Of a stretch of DNA of 64,000 nt, positions 16,519 through 24,473 are shown piece by piece. The notes beneath the pieces were generated by a model that made no database searches, was not told where the DNA came from, and was given only the letters and a program-made list of their open reading frames with translations. Source of the DNA: Paracoccaceae bacterium (GTDB taxonomy: Bacteria; Pseudomonadota; Alphaproteobacteria; Rhodobacterales; Rhodobacteraceae); the NCBI GenBank assembly GCA_020630695.1, contig JAHDIS010000009.1, positions 1 to 64,000 on the forward strand. The letters run 5' to 3'. How positions within the stretch are numbered: the first letter of the stretch is position 1; each line of letters begins with the position of its first letter. A program made the translations under genes and the position numbers.

Positions 16519-16809
16519 ATGTATGCCGTAACTGTTTGGATTCGTATCAAGGCTGAACGCCTGGCCGAATTTCTACCGTTAATGATGACAAACGCCGCTC
16601 TTTCGTTGGGTCAGGAGCCGGGTTGCCATCGATTTGACGTCTGCACTGACAGCGACAGGTCAGACGAAATCTTTCTCTACGAACTCTACACAAATCGCGC
16701 CGCCTTTGAGGCACATCTTGCCAGCGACCACTTCAAGGCATTTGACGAAGCCGTGTCAGATATGATTGCCTCAAAGCATCTTCAGACTTTTGATCAGGTA
16801 CCGACATGA
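16519..16809 (+). CDS. Antibiotic biosynthesis monooxygenase (ABM) domain protein
   Basis: A 96-residue protein with a single dimeric alpha/beta ABM domain. It begins with the strand YAVTVWIRIKAERLAEFLP, has EPGCHRFDVCTDSDRSDEIFLYELYTNRAAFEAHLASDHF at the centre, the usual core of YgiN/LsrG relatives, and ends in a short helix. Such proteins oxidise quinols or isomerise small phosphorylated compounds. The stop overlaps the start of the MBL gene (ATGA), so it is the first gene of a coupled operon. The substrate is unknown. Confidence 0.85.
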   Translation: MYAVTVWIRIKAERLAEFLPLMMTNAALSLGQEPGCHRFDVCTDSDRSDEIFLYELYTNRAAFEAHLASDHFKAFDEAVSDMIASKHLQTFDQVPT

Positions 16810-17621
16810 CCCTTGTGCCCGGCGATTGGGATGTCTTCAGCATCAAATATGCCGATCGCAATGCACGCACCCGGGCCGACAGCTTCATCTTTGACGACAA
16901 CCATGACGCACCGCATGCCATGGACTATTTCATATGGCTCTTGCGGCGCGGCGACGAGATCATTCTGGTTGATACCGGTTATGATCACGAAGAAGCCAAG
17001 GCCCGCAACAGGCCGATCCGGCTGGACCCGGGCGAAGCGCTCGCACCCTTCGGCCTGAAACCCGAAGACGTCACCCAGATCATCGTGACCCACCTGCATT
17101 ATGACCACGCAGGCGGATTGCATCTTTTTCCGAACGCGACACTGCATATGCAAGCAGCAGAAATGGCCTATGCCACCGGCCCTTGCATGTGCCACGACAC
17201 GCTGCGCATGCCCTTTACGGCCGCCCATGTTTGCGAGGCTGTCAAACGACTGTACAGCGGCAAGGTGATCTTTCATGATGGCAGCGCCGAGGTCTCCGAA
17301 GGCTTGACCGTACATTGTATTGGTGGCCACAGCCGCGGCCTGCAATGCGTGCGGGTCCGTACCCGCTCAGGGTGGCTGGTGCTGGCCTCGGACGCCGCCC
17401 ATTTCTACGAAAACGTCTACAGTGAAAAGCCCTTCCCCATCGTGGTTGACCTTCAGGACATGCTGGATGGCTTTGCGACGCTGCGCCGTCTGGCATCGCA
17501 CCCCGGACTGATCATTCCCGGCCACGATCCGCTGATCCGCCAATACTTCCCACAGGAAATGGCTCCGCATATTCACCGCCTCGACGGGGGGCCAATGACA
17601 CAGCCGGATGGCGCAGACTGA
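16806..17621 (+). CDS. MBL-fold hydrolase, N-acyl-homoserine-lactonase family
   Basis: A 271-residue metallo-beta-lactamase-fold protein. The metal motif THLHYDHAGG (about 96-105) is followed by later ligands in GHSRGLQCVRV (about 174), LASDAAHFYENV and the closing PGHDP near 237. The layout matches the AttM/AiiA-like lactonase group rather than glyoxalase II. It may open a lactone made by the pathway encoded here or quench signalling lactones. The operon context favours a catabolic lactone; this is inference. It overlaps the ABM gene by 4 bp. Confidence 0.85.
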   Translation: MTLVPGDWDVFSIKYADRNARTRADSFIFDDNHDAPHAMDYFIWLLRRGDEIILVDTGYDHEEAKARNRPIRLDPGEALAPFGLKPEDVTQIIVTHLHYDHAGGLHLFPNATLHMQAAEMAYATGPCMCHDTLRMPFTAAHVCEAVKRLYSGKVIFHDGSAEVSEGLTVHCIGGHSRGLQCVRVRTRSGWLVLASDAAHFYENVYSEKPFPIVVDLQDMLDGFATLRRLASHPGLIIPGHDPLIRQYFPQEMAPHIHRLDGGPMTQPDGAD

Positions 17622-17667
17622 GCCCGCGAGGGACAGACCACTCCAAAAGCAAACGAACGGACCGCGC

Positions 17668-18600
17668 ATGATCGACCAAGCCCTGACCACCCATGACGCG
17701 CTCGAAGATCCGCGGAATGCAGAGATCCTGATCTACGTAAATGGTGCCCTTGTACCGCGTGATGAGGCCAAGGTCTCGGTTTACGACAGTGGGTTCATGC
17801 TGGGCGACGGCATGTGGGAAGGCCTGCGGCTCTACGACGGCGTCTGGGCCTATTTCGACGAGCACATGGACCGGTTCTTCGAGGCCTGCAAGGCCGTCAG
17901 TCTCGACGTTGGTATGGACAGAAACGGTATATTGGATGCGCTCGAAAAAACACGCGCGGCAAACAACATGCACACCGACGTGCATTGCAGACTGATGGTC
18001 ACGCGCGGCCCAAAGGTGCGCCCGTTCCAGCACCCGTCCCTGTCGCGATCCGGGCCCACCATGGTGATTATCATGGAACACTCCAAACCCGTGGACAAAT
18101 TGAAGGATGCCGGCATCCGTCTGGCCACGGTCCCGCAGGTTCGCGGGCTACCCATGGCGCAGGATGCCAAATACAACAGTCACTCGAAACTCAACTGTGT
18201 GATCGCCTGCCTTCAAGCCGAACAGGCCGGAGCAGACGAAGGGCTGATGCTGGATCCGCATGGTTTTGTGAACACGACAAATGCCTGCAATTTCTTTGTC
18301 GTGCGCAAAGGCGCTGTTTGGACCTCGACCGGGGACTACTGCATGAATGGGGTCACACGGGCCAAGGTGATCTCACTGTGCCAAGCCAACGGCATTCCGG
18401 TCTTTGAGAGGAACTTCTCGCTGGTCGAAGCCTACGGGGCCGAAGAAGCGTTTCTGACCGGCACCTTTGGTGCGCAAACGCCAGTGGCCAGCATTGACGG
18501 CAAACCGATCGGTGATGGCACGCGCCCCGTGACGGCCCGAATTCAGGCGCTCTACAAAAAGGCGATTGCCGAACATGTGGCAGCCGTTTCCGGCGCATAG
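17668..18600 (+). CDS. Class IV aminotransferase (branched-chain / D-amino acid type)
   Basis: A 310-residue fold-type IV PLP enzyme. Visible features are YVNGALVPRDEAKVSVYDSGF near 25-45, a probable PLP lysine in YNSHSKLNCVIA near 171-182, and phosphate-binding GVTRAKVI near 230. Such proteins include IlvE, D-alanine aminotransferase and aminodeoxychorismate lyase; the missing strong LPGxTR motif speaks against a standard IlvE. A longer frame starts at 17608 inside the MBL gene, but MIDQALTTHDAL at 17668 is the likelier start. It is third in the operon with the ABM and MBL genes and might transaminate a keto acid product. Confidence 0.85.
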   Translation: MIDQALTTHDALEDPRNAEILIYVNGALVPRDEAKVSVYDSGFMLGDGMWEGLRLYDGVWAYFDEHMDRFFEACKAVSLDVGMDRNGILDALEKTRAANNMHTDVHCRLMVTRGPKVRPFQHPSLSRSGPTMVIIMEHSKPVDKLKDAGIRLATVPQVRGLPMAQDAKYNSHSKLNCVIACLQAEQAGADEGLMLDPHGFVNTTNACNFFVVRKGAVWTSTGDYCMNGVTRAKVISLCQANGIPVFERNFSLVEAYGAEEAFLTGTFGAQTPVASIDGKPIGDGTRPVTARIQALYKKAIAEHVAAVSGA

Positions 18601-18604
18601 ACCG

Positions 18605-19045
18605 TCAGTTGTAGACCACGTCCGGATCACGCAGGCTGTGCAGGCGCCGGGCCGCATGCTGTGCAAACTTGCGTGTCAGCTTGCTTCGGCGGGCCGCGGC
18701 CAGTTTGGTCTCATCCGGGAACCTCAGGATTTCGCCATCATAGGCATCTGCAATGATCAGCCCGCTGCCATCCGGCAAAAGATCGGTCGGGAAATCCTGA
18801 TCGACAGCCCAGAAATACCGATCACACCATTCCAGATACCCCTGCCATTTGCAGTCGCTCTGGAAATCCGCCCGCGAGCTTTTGCACTCGACCACCCAAA
18901 GTTCACCTTTGGGACCGAGCCCCATGACATCAACGCGCAACCCGCGATCCGGCACGAATTCTTCGATCACTGCAAAGCCATGACTGGCCAAAAGGCGGCA
19001 AACGCCGCGGGCCAATAGCTGGCCGGGTTGCATCTGATCTCGCAT
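18605..19045 (-). CDS. mmcB: MmcB-family DNA repair protein
   Basis: A 146-residue protein matching the MmcB family: GLGPKGELWVVECKSSRADFQ near 42-62 contains the E-x-K nuclease-like strand, followed by DCKWQGYLEWCDRYFWAVD and LIIADAYDGEILR. The PD-(D/E)XK-like fold is inferred. In Caulobacter MmcB acts in SOS-induced mutagenesis with ImuABC. A near-consensus alphaproteobacterial LexA box lies directly upstream. It is convergent with the aminotransferase gene, whose stop is 4 bp away. Confidence 0.88.
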   Translation of the reverse strand: MRDQMQPGQLLARGVCRLLASHGFAVIEEFVPDRGLRVDVMGLGPKGELWVVECKSSRADFQSDCKWQGYLEWCDRYFWAVDQDFPTDLLPDGSGLIIADAYDGEILRFPDETKLAAARRSKLTRKFAQHAARRLHSLRDPDVVYN

Positions 19046-19056
19046 CCCACAGATAT

Positions 19057-19071
19057 GAACAAACCGTAAAC
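19057..19071 (-). promoter_or_regulatory. lexA box: Candidate LexA (SOS) box upstream of mmcB
   Basis: The minus strand reads GTTT-ACGGTTT-GTTC, one mismatch from the alphaproteobacterial SOS consensus GTTC-N7-GTTC, starting 11 bp upstream of the mmcB start codon. Position and target gene both fit LexA control. Confidence 0.6.
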
Positions 19072-19185
19072 AAAAATCAAGCTGCTTACCGAGTTCCGAT
19101 CATGCCCTGACAGATGTCGTTTTCCAGCAAGACGCCGCGCCGGGGCGATCTAGACTGGTCACATCTTATGCAAACAGGACTGCAG

Positions 19186-20694
19186 ATGGCCCGAAGATCC
19201 CGCACACGCCGATTATCATCGGACTTTAGCAAAAATCTGCGTCGTTTATCGCATCCCTTTGATCCACAATCCATTTTCAGCACGGATCGCATCGAACACA
19301 TGCATAATTTGGCGCTCCGGCTTTTGCAGGAACACGGCATCGATGTTCTCGATGACGAGGCCATAGACCTGCTGTCGCAAAACGGGGCGATAGTCTCGGA
19401 TCAAAGGGTCCGGATTGGCCCCGAGATGGTCACAGAAGCATTGCGCACAGCGCCACAGCGTTTCCAGATGCGTGCCGCCAACCCGGGAAGAGATCAGGAT
19501 GTTTATCCCGGTCGGCTGCTCTTTTCTCCCGGCGGCGGGTGCCCGAATGTCTCTGACCGCATCAATGGCCGCAGGCCAGGCGATCTGGCGTCATACGCCG
19601 ACGCGGTGCGCCTGATGCAGAGCTTTGACGTCATTCACAAACTTTCGCCCGCGCCGGAACCGCAGGACATACCTGTCCATCTGCGCCACTACGCCATGCT
19701 GCGCACACAGATTTCACTGTCAGACAAACCGCTGACGGTCTACGCACGCGGCCGCGCCCAAGTTGAACAAAGCTTTGAGCTGATCCGCGAAGCGCTTGGC
19801 GTTGCTGATGATGATTTTTCCGGCAGTGCATGGTGCTCGACTGTCATCAACACCAATTCGCCCCGCCTGCTGGACCGTCCCATGGCTCAGGGGCTGATGG
19901 ATTTCGCACGCGCCGGGCAATTGGCCATTGTAACGCCCTTTTGTCTGGCGGGCGCCATGGCCCCAATCACGGTTGCTGGGGCACTGGTATTGCAGCACGC
20001 CGAGGCACTGGCCGCCATCACTCTGAACCAGTTGGTACGCCCCGGCGCGCCGGTCCTTTACGGCGGTTTCGGCTCAAACGTGGACATGCGCTCTGGCGCG
20101 CCTGCGTTCGGCACACCGGAACAAATCCAGATGGCGATCGGGTCCGGCCAATTGGCCCGCCACATTGGTCTGCCTTGGCGGTCGGCCGCAGGAACGGCAT
20201 CAAACGCCAATGACATGCAAGCGGCGCAGGAAACCTCAATGGCGCTATGGGGCACGCTGCAAGCGGGCGCGACCATGGTTTTTCATGCCTGCGGCTGGCT
20301 CGAAGGTGGATTAACGCTGGGCTTTGAAAAGTTCGTGGCAGACATCGAAATGCTGCAAACCATTGCCCATCTGTGCCAACCGCCAGCCGCGGACGACGAT
20401 GCCATGGGTTGGGATGCCTTGATCTCGGTTGATCCCGGCGGGCATTTCTTCGACACGCAACAAACCATGGAACGCTACCGCGACGCATTCGCCGAACCTT
20501 TGTTGGCAGACCTATCCAACCACGGAACATGGATGGCCTCAGGCGGACAAACCGCTGAGGAACGCGCCACCGCCCTTTGGATGCAAAAACTGGCCGACTT
20601 CCAACCACCAGAGGGCGCACAGGATCGCGCCGAACGCATCGCCACCATGATAGAGCGGATGACTGCGGGTGGCGGCGCTCCGCTCATTGAGTGA
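19186..20694 (+). CDS. Trimethylamine methyltransferase (MttB) family protein, non-pyrrolysine
   Basis: A 502-residue MttB-superfamily protein with the usual features ALRLLQEHGIDVLDDEAIDL near 44-63, LSPGGGCPNVSDRINGRR-like FSPGGGCPNVSD, VLYGGFGSNVDMRSGAPAFG, and LTLGFEKFVADIEMLQT. There is no in-frame TAG, so it belongs to the pyrrolysine-free group that demethylates quaternary amines such as glycine betaine onto a corrinoid protein. No corrinoid partner or methyltransferase activator is present nearby. Starts at 19114 or 19168 are also possible; AGGACTGCAG favours 19186. Confidence 0.87.
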   Translation: MARRSRTRRLSSDFSKNLRRLSHPFDPQSIFSTDRIEHMHNLALRLLQEHGIDVLDDEAIDLLSQNGAIVSDQRVRIGPEMVTEALRTAPQRFQMRAANPGRDQDVYPGRLLFSPGGGCPNVSDRINGRRPGDLASYADAVRLMQSFDVIHKLSPAPEPQDIPVHLRHYAMLRTQISLSDKPLTVYARGRAQVEQSFELIREALGVADDDFSGSAWCSTVINTNSPRLLDRPMAQGLMDFARAGQLAIVTPFCLAGAMAPITVAGALVLQHAEALAAITLNQLVRPGAPVLYGGFGSNVDMRSGAPAFGTPEQIQMAIGSGQLARHIGLPWRSAAGTASNANDMQAAQETSMALWGTLQAGATMVFHACGWLEGGLTLGFEKFVADIEMLQTIAHLCQPPAADDDAMGWDALISVDPGGHFFDTQQTMERYRDAFAEPLLADLSNHGTWMASGGQTAEERATALWMQKLADFQPPEGAQDRAERIATMIERMTAGGGAPLIE

Positions 20695-20769
20695 TCAGCC
20701 GGGCAACAACCCGCTTCCATACTGCTGCGCAGGCCTTAAATTGATCAAACGGATCAGCAGGAGCGGCCA

Positions 20770-22083
20770 ATGCCACAGGAAACGCAACTGACACGCGCCG
20801 AAGCGCGTGGCGTGCGACATGCGCGCGAACTGGAAGACCACGTCACGTGGCTGGAGACCTTTTCGGGAACAGCGCTGGGTGTGCTCGCCGTCGCATCGGG
20901 AATCTATACCTACCTTGGCGTTTCGTCCCTGCTCGACGAAAACGGAGCGATGTCGGTGTTTGCCGCGATTGCCTATTCGGTGGCCGTGTCTGTAGGCATT
21001 TTCGTGTTCTGGTCCTACCTGATGCGATTGTTCCCTGCTGTTCGCACCACCCGGGCCCGCAGCGGGCTGTTGGCAGCCATGGGTCTTGGGTCTTTGGCCA
21101 TTGTAGCCATGTCCTCTTGGTTGAACGCGGCAGCGCTTGCCGGGTCGGCTGCCGTTGAACAGCATCTCAGCGAAACCGTGCAGGATTATCAGGCCAGCCT
21201 TGAACGCGCGCACGAAGTGGCGCTCTCCGCTCAGGCGCTGGAACGGGATGTTGCCCGCGTGCGCCAAAGCTTTGAAGACCTTTCCGAGCAGGAAGCACAG
21301 GGAGGATTGTCCGGACTGGCAGGCCGCGGGGCGGTCTTTCGGGTGCTGCGGCAGAAATCAGAAGAGCTGAGTGTGCTCGAAGCACAAATCGCCGCGCAAT
21401 CCGCACCGATTGAACAGGCCTTTGCCGAAGGCAATGCGATCCTGTCGCGGATGCGCGCATTGACGGTCGAACCCGGCTCGGTCGAAGCACGGTCCGTTGA
21501 ATTCTCAGAAGCAGCCGTCCGCCTGCAAGGCCTGATCACACAGCTGCGCCAGCTGTCGGTGGCGCAATTGGTGGAACGGGCCGCTCAGGATTTGTCCGCT
21601 TCAGTCGTTTTGCCAGAGCTGGACGCCTCCACCGAAGAAAACCGCACCAACCAGTCGGCGACCATAACATCGGTTCTTCAGGTGCTGGCACAGCGCGCGG
21701 ATACACTGGCAGGTGCCGCGCAAACGGTGATCAATTTGCCCCCCGCGCCCGAGGTCAACTACACACCACTTTCCGCAGCGGATGCGGTCATCCTCTATGC
21801 CCGGAACTTCGTGCCTAGTTGGGCCGGCGCCATTGCCATCGACCTGCTGCCCGCTGTTCTGGTCTTTATCCTTGCCATCACCCAAAGCGCGATCCGCGAA
21901 GGGCATGACGGCGCAGGCGTCGAAGACCGCATGACGCTGGCCGAACTGCGCGCTGCACTGTCGGCGCTGCGCGACGTCGAATCCGCACGAGCCGCACTGC
22001 CAGACCTCGAAGATCCGCCTGAGCAAAAACAAGCGCCAGATACCGCGTCCGATGTGGCGCATATCAAGGACAAAACTGCATGA
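20770..22083 (+). CDS. Membrane protein with long coiled coil (unknown function)
   Basis: A 437-residue protein. Three hydrophobic helices lie near residues 31-54, 60-87 and 98-126, followed by a long alanine/glutamate/glutamine-rich region (about 130-320) with heptad character, then a fourth helix near 353-377 (IAIDLLPAVLVFILAITQ) and a charged cytoplasmic tail. It should be an inner-membrane protein with a large coiled-coil loop in the periplasm or cytoplasm. It overlaps the next gene by 4 bp (ATGA). No family is recognised beyond similar Rhodobacterales hypotheticals. It could organise or anchor the ClpP-like partner. Confidence 0.8.
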   Translation: MPQETQLTRAEARGVRHARELEDHVTWLETFSGTALGVLAVASGIYTYLGVSSLLDENGAMSVFAAIAYSVAVSVGIFVFWSYLMRLFPAVRTTRARSGLLAAMGLGSLAIVAMSSWLNAAALAGSAAVEQHLSETVQDYQASLERAHEVALSAQALERDVARVRQSFEDLSEQEAQGGLSGLAGRGAVFRVLRQKSEELSVLEAQIAAQSAPIEQAFAEGNAILSRMRALTVEPGSVEARSVEFSEAAVRLQGLITQLRQLSVAQLVERAAQDLSASVVLPELDASTEENRTNQSATITSVLQVLAQRADTLAGAAQTVINLPPAPEVNYTPLSAADAVILYARNFVPSWAGAIAIDLLPAVLVFILAITQSAIREGHDGAGVEDRMTLAELRAALSALRDVESARAALPDLEDPPEQKQAPDTASDVAHIKDKTA

Positions 22084-22820
22084 ATGCGCGCACGGTCTCT
22101 CGGGTATTGGCCAGCGTTTTGATTTTTCAGCTGGGGATCGGGGCCTTGTTGGTGTTTGGCGACATGCAACTGGCGGCCCCGCGCCTGCCCGGTCTGGGCC
22201 CGGACGCACCACGCTTGTCAGAACCCGTCCGGCCCGGCGATCAACGCAGGCTCTTTGCGCCCGACCGGGATCGGCCGTCCGTGCAGCCTCTGCGCAACGC
22301 CGGCCCTTTGCCGGATCGTCTGACACTGACCCGCGCCGAGGGTGTCTGGCGGCTCGAAGGCGCAATAACCGCCGGAGACGCAGATCGCATCATCACCCAA
22401 ATCGAAGACAGCGCCGACGCTCCACAGCAACTGGTGTTGCAAAGCCCCGGAGGCGCGGTAGACGAAGCCCTGCGTTTGGGCCGCTACCTGCGCGCGCGCA
22501 GCATCGAGACCGCCGTTCTGAGTGGAGAAATCTGTTATTCTGCTTGCCCTTATCTGCTGGCAGGCGGTCCAACCCGTGACATTGAAAACGGGGCATCTAT
22601 CGGCGTGCATCAACATGCCTTTGGCGAAAACACCTTTCTTCCGGCCTTTTTGGCGGTTGAGGACATCCAGCGCGGTCAGGGCGAAGTCATGATCTATCTG
22701 TCGGAAATGGGCATAGACCCAATGGTCATGAGTCACGCGCTCGGAACACCGGCAGACGAGATCTATATTCTCTTGCCTGAGCAGCTTGAGCGTTACGGAT
22801 TTGTCGAAGCCCCGCAATAA
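22080..22820 (+). CDS. Periplasmic ClpP-like (COG3904-type) protein
   Basis: A 246-residue protein. An N-terminal signal anchor (VLASVLIFQLGIGALLVFG) precedes a Pro/Arg-rich linker and a ClpP/crotonase-like core: LVLQSPGGAVDEALRLGRYL near 119-138, AVLSGEICYSACPYLLAGG near 146-164, and ASIGVHQHAFGE near 173-184. The Ser in YSAC and the His in GVHQHAF align with the ClpP Ser and His, so a serine-hydrolase activity is possible. It forms a two-gene unit with the coiled-coil membrane protein. The substrate is unknown. Confidence 0.75.
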   Translation: MNARTVSRVLASVLIFQLGIGALLVFGDMQLAAPRLPGLGPDAPRLSEPVRPGDQRRLFAPDRDRPSVQPLRNAGPLPDRLTLTRAEGVWRLEGAITAGDADRIITQIEDSADAPQQLVLQSPGGAVDEALRLGRYLRARSIETAVLSGEICYSACPYLLAGGPTRDIENGASIGVHQHAFGENTFLPAFLAVEDIQRGQGEVMIYLSEMGIDPMVMSHALGTPADEIYILLPEQLERYGFVEAPQ

Positions 22821-23105
22821 CCTGCGCGCAGCCCACGACGCCCAAATGCAAAGGCATTTTCACTGGCCCCTTGCCGATCGCTGCCGCGCGGCATAGGTGT
22901 GCAGCAGGCGGGTTCTGCCCTTCGCGTGAAACGGGTTCATTCCGGTGGCCTTAAGCAAATCCGAGGGGGCTGGCTCTGGCTGGGTCGTGGCCCTGCTACC
23001 TGGCGCCCACCTGTATATACAGGTCCTCGGGAATGCAAAACCCACACGGTCGGCGCGGTTCCCGCCGCTTATCGCGCCAAACAACATAAACGCAGGTCGT
23101 GCAGC
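22821..23105. other. Noncoding stretch with a 16-bp palindrome
   Basis: No credible gene lies here. A small hairpin AAATGC-AAAG-GCATTT (22845-22860) may be a weak terminator of the preceding operon. A perfect 16-bp palindrome ACCTGTATATACAGGT occupies 23009-23024; its role is unknown. Confidence 0.5.
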
Positions 23106-23357
23106 CTATCCTGCATTGTTCTTGTCGTCACTATTGGCGCCGGGCAGCAGCATGATCGCAATCCCGAATTGAACGCCGGCAAAGACAATCCCGTTCAAGA
23201 TCTACAGCAACACAACGGCCAGCAGCCCAACGTTTGAATGCGTGACCAGATGTTTGAGATTGGCAACGTTGAACCCCAAGAGCATGGCAACGAACACTGC
23301 AGCCAGTCCAAAGCCGATCGCCACATGACGCATGTATAATTTGATCAGCTTTGGCAT
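23106..23357 (-). pseudogene. Small membrane-protein gene interrupted by an in-frame TAG
   Basis: From ATG at 23357 the frame reads MPKLIKLYMRHVAIGFGLAA and on to HLVTHSNVGLLAVVLL, then TAG (23202-23204), then continues without another stop as ILNGIVFAGVQFGIAIMLLP, ending GANSDDKNNAG at a TAG (23106-23108). The second half continues the hydrophobic helix pattern expected for a two-helix membrane protein of about 83 residues that resembles Rhodobacterales hypotheticals from memory. A single base change (for example TGG or TAT to TAG) would explain this. It is not a frameshift. Confidence 0.6.
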
Positions 23358-23451
23358 TGAGCGCCCCGCATTACATTCCATGTACAGAATATAAAATAGA
23401 GCGCTGCTGGAACAGGTCAAAAGGGCTTCGGATCGAAAACCCGGCCCGACC

Positions 23452-23925
23452 TCAGAAAGCTTCGGGTCTGGCCTCGCGTGCCATGTGATCCAGTACAGCG
23501 TTCACGAACTTCGGCTCTCGTCCGTCCGGGAAAAAGGCGCGTGCTACATCAACATATTCGACGATCGCCACCTTTGGTGGAGTGTCGGTTGCTACCAATT
23601 CTGCCCCGGCGGCACGGAACAGCGCCCGCAGCGTTGGGTCAATTCGCGCAATTGGCCATTTGGCCACCAGTGCCCGATCCGTCATCTGGTCAATCCGGGC
23701 CTGCCAGTTCACAGCCTCTTCGATCACCTTGCTGAACAGCGCGATATCGCCATCGAGCATCTCATCGCCTTCGGGCGTGACCGCACCAAAGCGGTGTTCA
23801 AGAAATTCACGGCGCACGTCATCAACGGGCTGGTTGGACGCCTCCATCTGGAACAGCGCCTGAACGGCATAAAGCCTTGATGCGCTTTTCATTTTGCGCT
23901 TTTGGTTGCCCGAGATTTCACTCAT
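23452..23925 (-). CDS. nusB: Transcription antitermination factor NusB
   Basis: A 157-residue all-helical protein with the NusB pattern SASRLYAVQALFQME near 14-28, and the C-terminal VAIVEYVDVARAFFPDGREPKFVNAVLD, which contains the conserved E-Y-V...F-V-N-A-VLD signature. It binds boxA RNA together with NusE (S10) for rRNA antitermination. It overlaps ribH by 4 bp, the usual ribH-nusB coupling. Confidence 0.96.
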   Translation of the reverse strand: MSEISGNQKRKMKSASRLYAVQALFQMEASNQPVDDVRREFLEHRFGAVTPEGDEMLDGDIALFSKVIEEAVNWQARIDQMTDRALVAKWPIARIDPTLRALFRAAGAELVATDTPPKVAIVEYVDVARAFFPDGREPKFVNAVLDHMAREARPEAF

Positions 23926-24473
23926 GCAGTGGTTGGCCCCTTGCCTTCGCCCGCGATCTGGAATTCGTCACGCGCCGGTGCGAATCCGACCCCTTTGCGC
24001 GCGCCGCCCCACTTACGGGCCAGCGCCACGAGGTGCAAGGCCGCAGCGGCCGCGCCGCCACCTTTGTTTTGTTCGTCGACTTCGGCCCGCACGCGGGCCT
24101 GTTCATAATTTTCGACCGTCAGGATCCCGTTTCCGATGCAAAGCCCCTGAAGCCCCAGCAATGTGATCCCACGGCTCGAGTCATTGCAAACCGTGTCATA
24201 GTGGGTGGTTTCCCCGCGAATGACGCAACCCAGCGCAACGTAGCCGTCAAAATTGCTCATCCGCTCGGCGATACCGATTGCTGTCGGCACTTCCAGCGCG
24301 CCGGGAACATCGATGAGATCCCAGTCACCACCTGCGGCCTCGATCTCGGCTTTCGCACCGGAAACCATCGCATCGGCAATGTCCTTGTAGTACGGCGCAA
24401 CGACGATCAGGATCTTGACGGGTTTATCGAACTCCGCCCGCGGCAGTGTGTAGTGCGTTTCAGAAGATGCCAT
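23922..24473 (-). CDS. ribH: 6,7-dimethyl-8-ribityllumazine synthase
   Basis: A 183-residue lumazine synthase. Typical motifs are VPGALEVPTAIGI near 58-70, the phosphate and catalytic region YVALGCVIRGETTHYD near 79-94, and the later GNGILTVENYEQA. It condenses the pyrimidine from the RibA/D branch with dihydroxybutanone phosphate made by the upstream ribB product. The start forms TGATG with the ribB stop. Confidence 0.95.
   Translation of the reverse strand: MASSETHYTLPRAEFDKPVKILIVVAPYYKDIADAMVSGAKAEIEAAGGDWDLIDVPGALEVPTAIGIAERMSNFDGYVALGCVIRGETTHYDTVCNDSSRGITLLGLQGLCIGNGILTVENYEQARVRAEVDEQNKGGGAAAAALHLVALARKWGGARKGVGFAPARDEFQIAGEGKGPTTA

Noticed and set aside
23009..23024. ACCTGTATATACAGGT as an E. 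coli-type LexA site
   Set aside because: CTGT and ACAG are only 4 bases apart instead of 8, alphaproteobacterial LexA uses GTTC-N7-GTTC, and no SOS gene is adjacent.
22860..23087. A 75-codon minus-strand frame downstream of the broken membrane-protein gene
   Set aside because: It lacks a ribosome-binding site and follows a second stop codon; composition does not look coding.
23202..23204. In-frame TAG read as pyrrolysine because an MttB gene lies nearby
   Set aside because: The MttB homologue here has no in-frame TAG, no pylT-like tRNA was seen, and the broken gene is not a methyltransferase.
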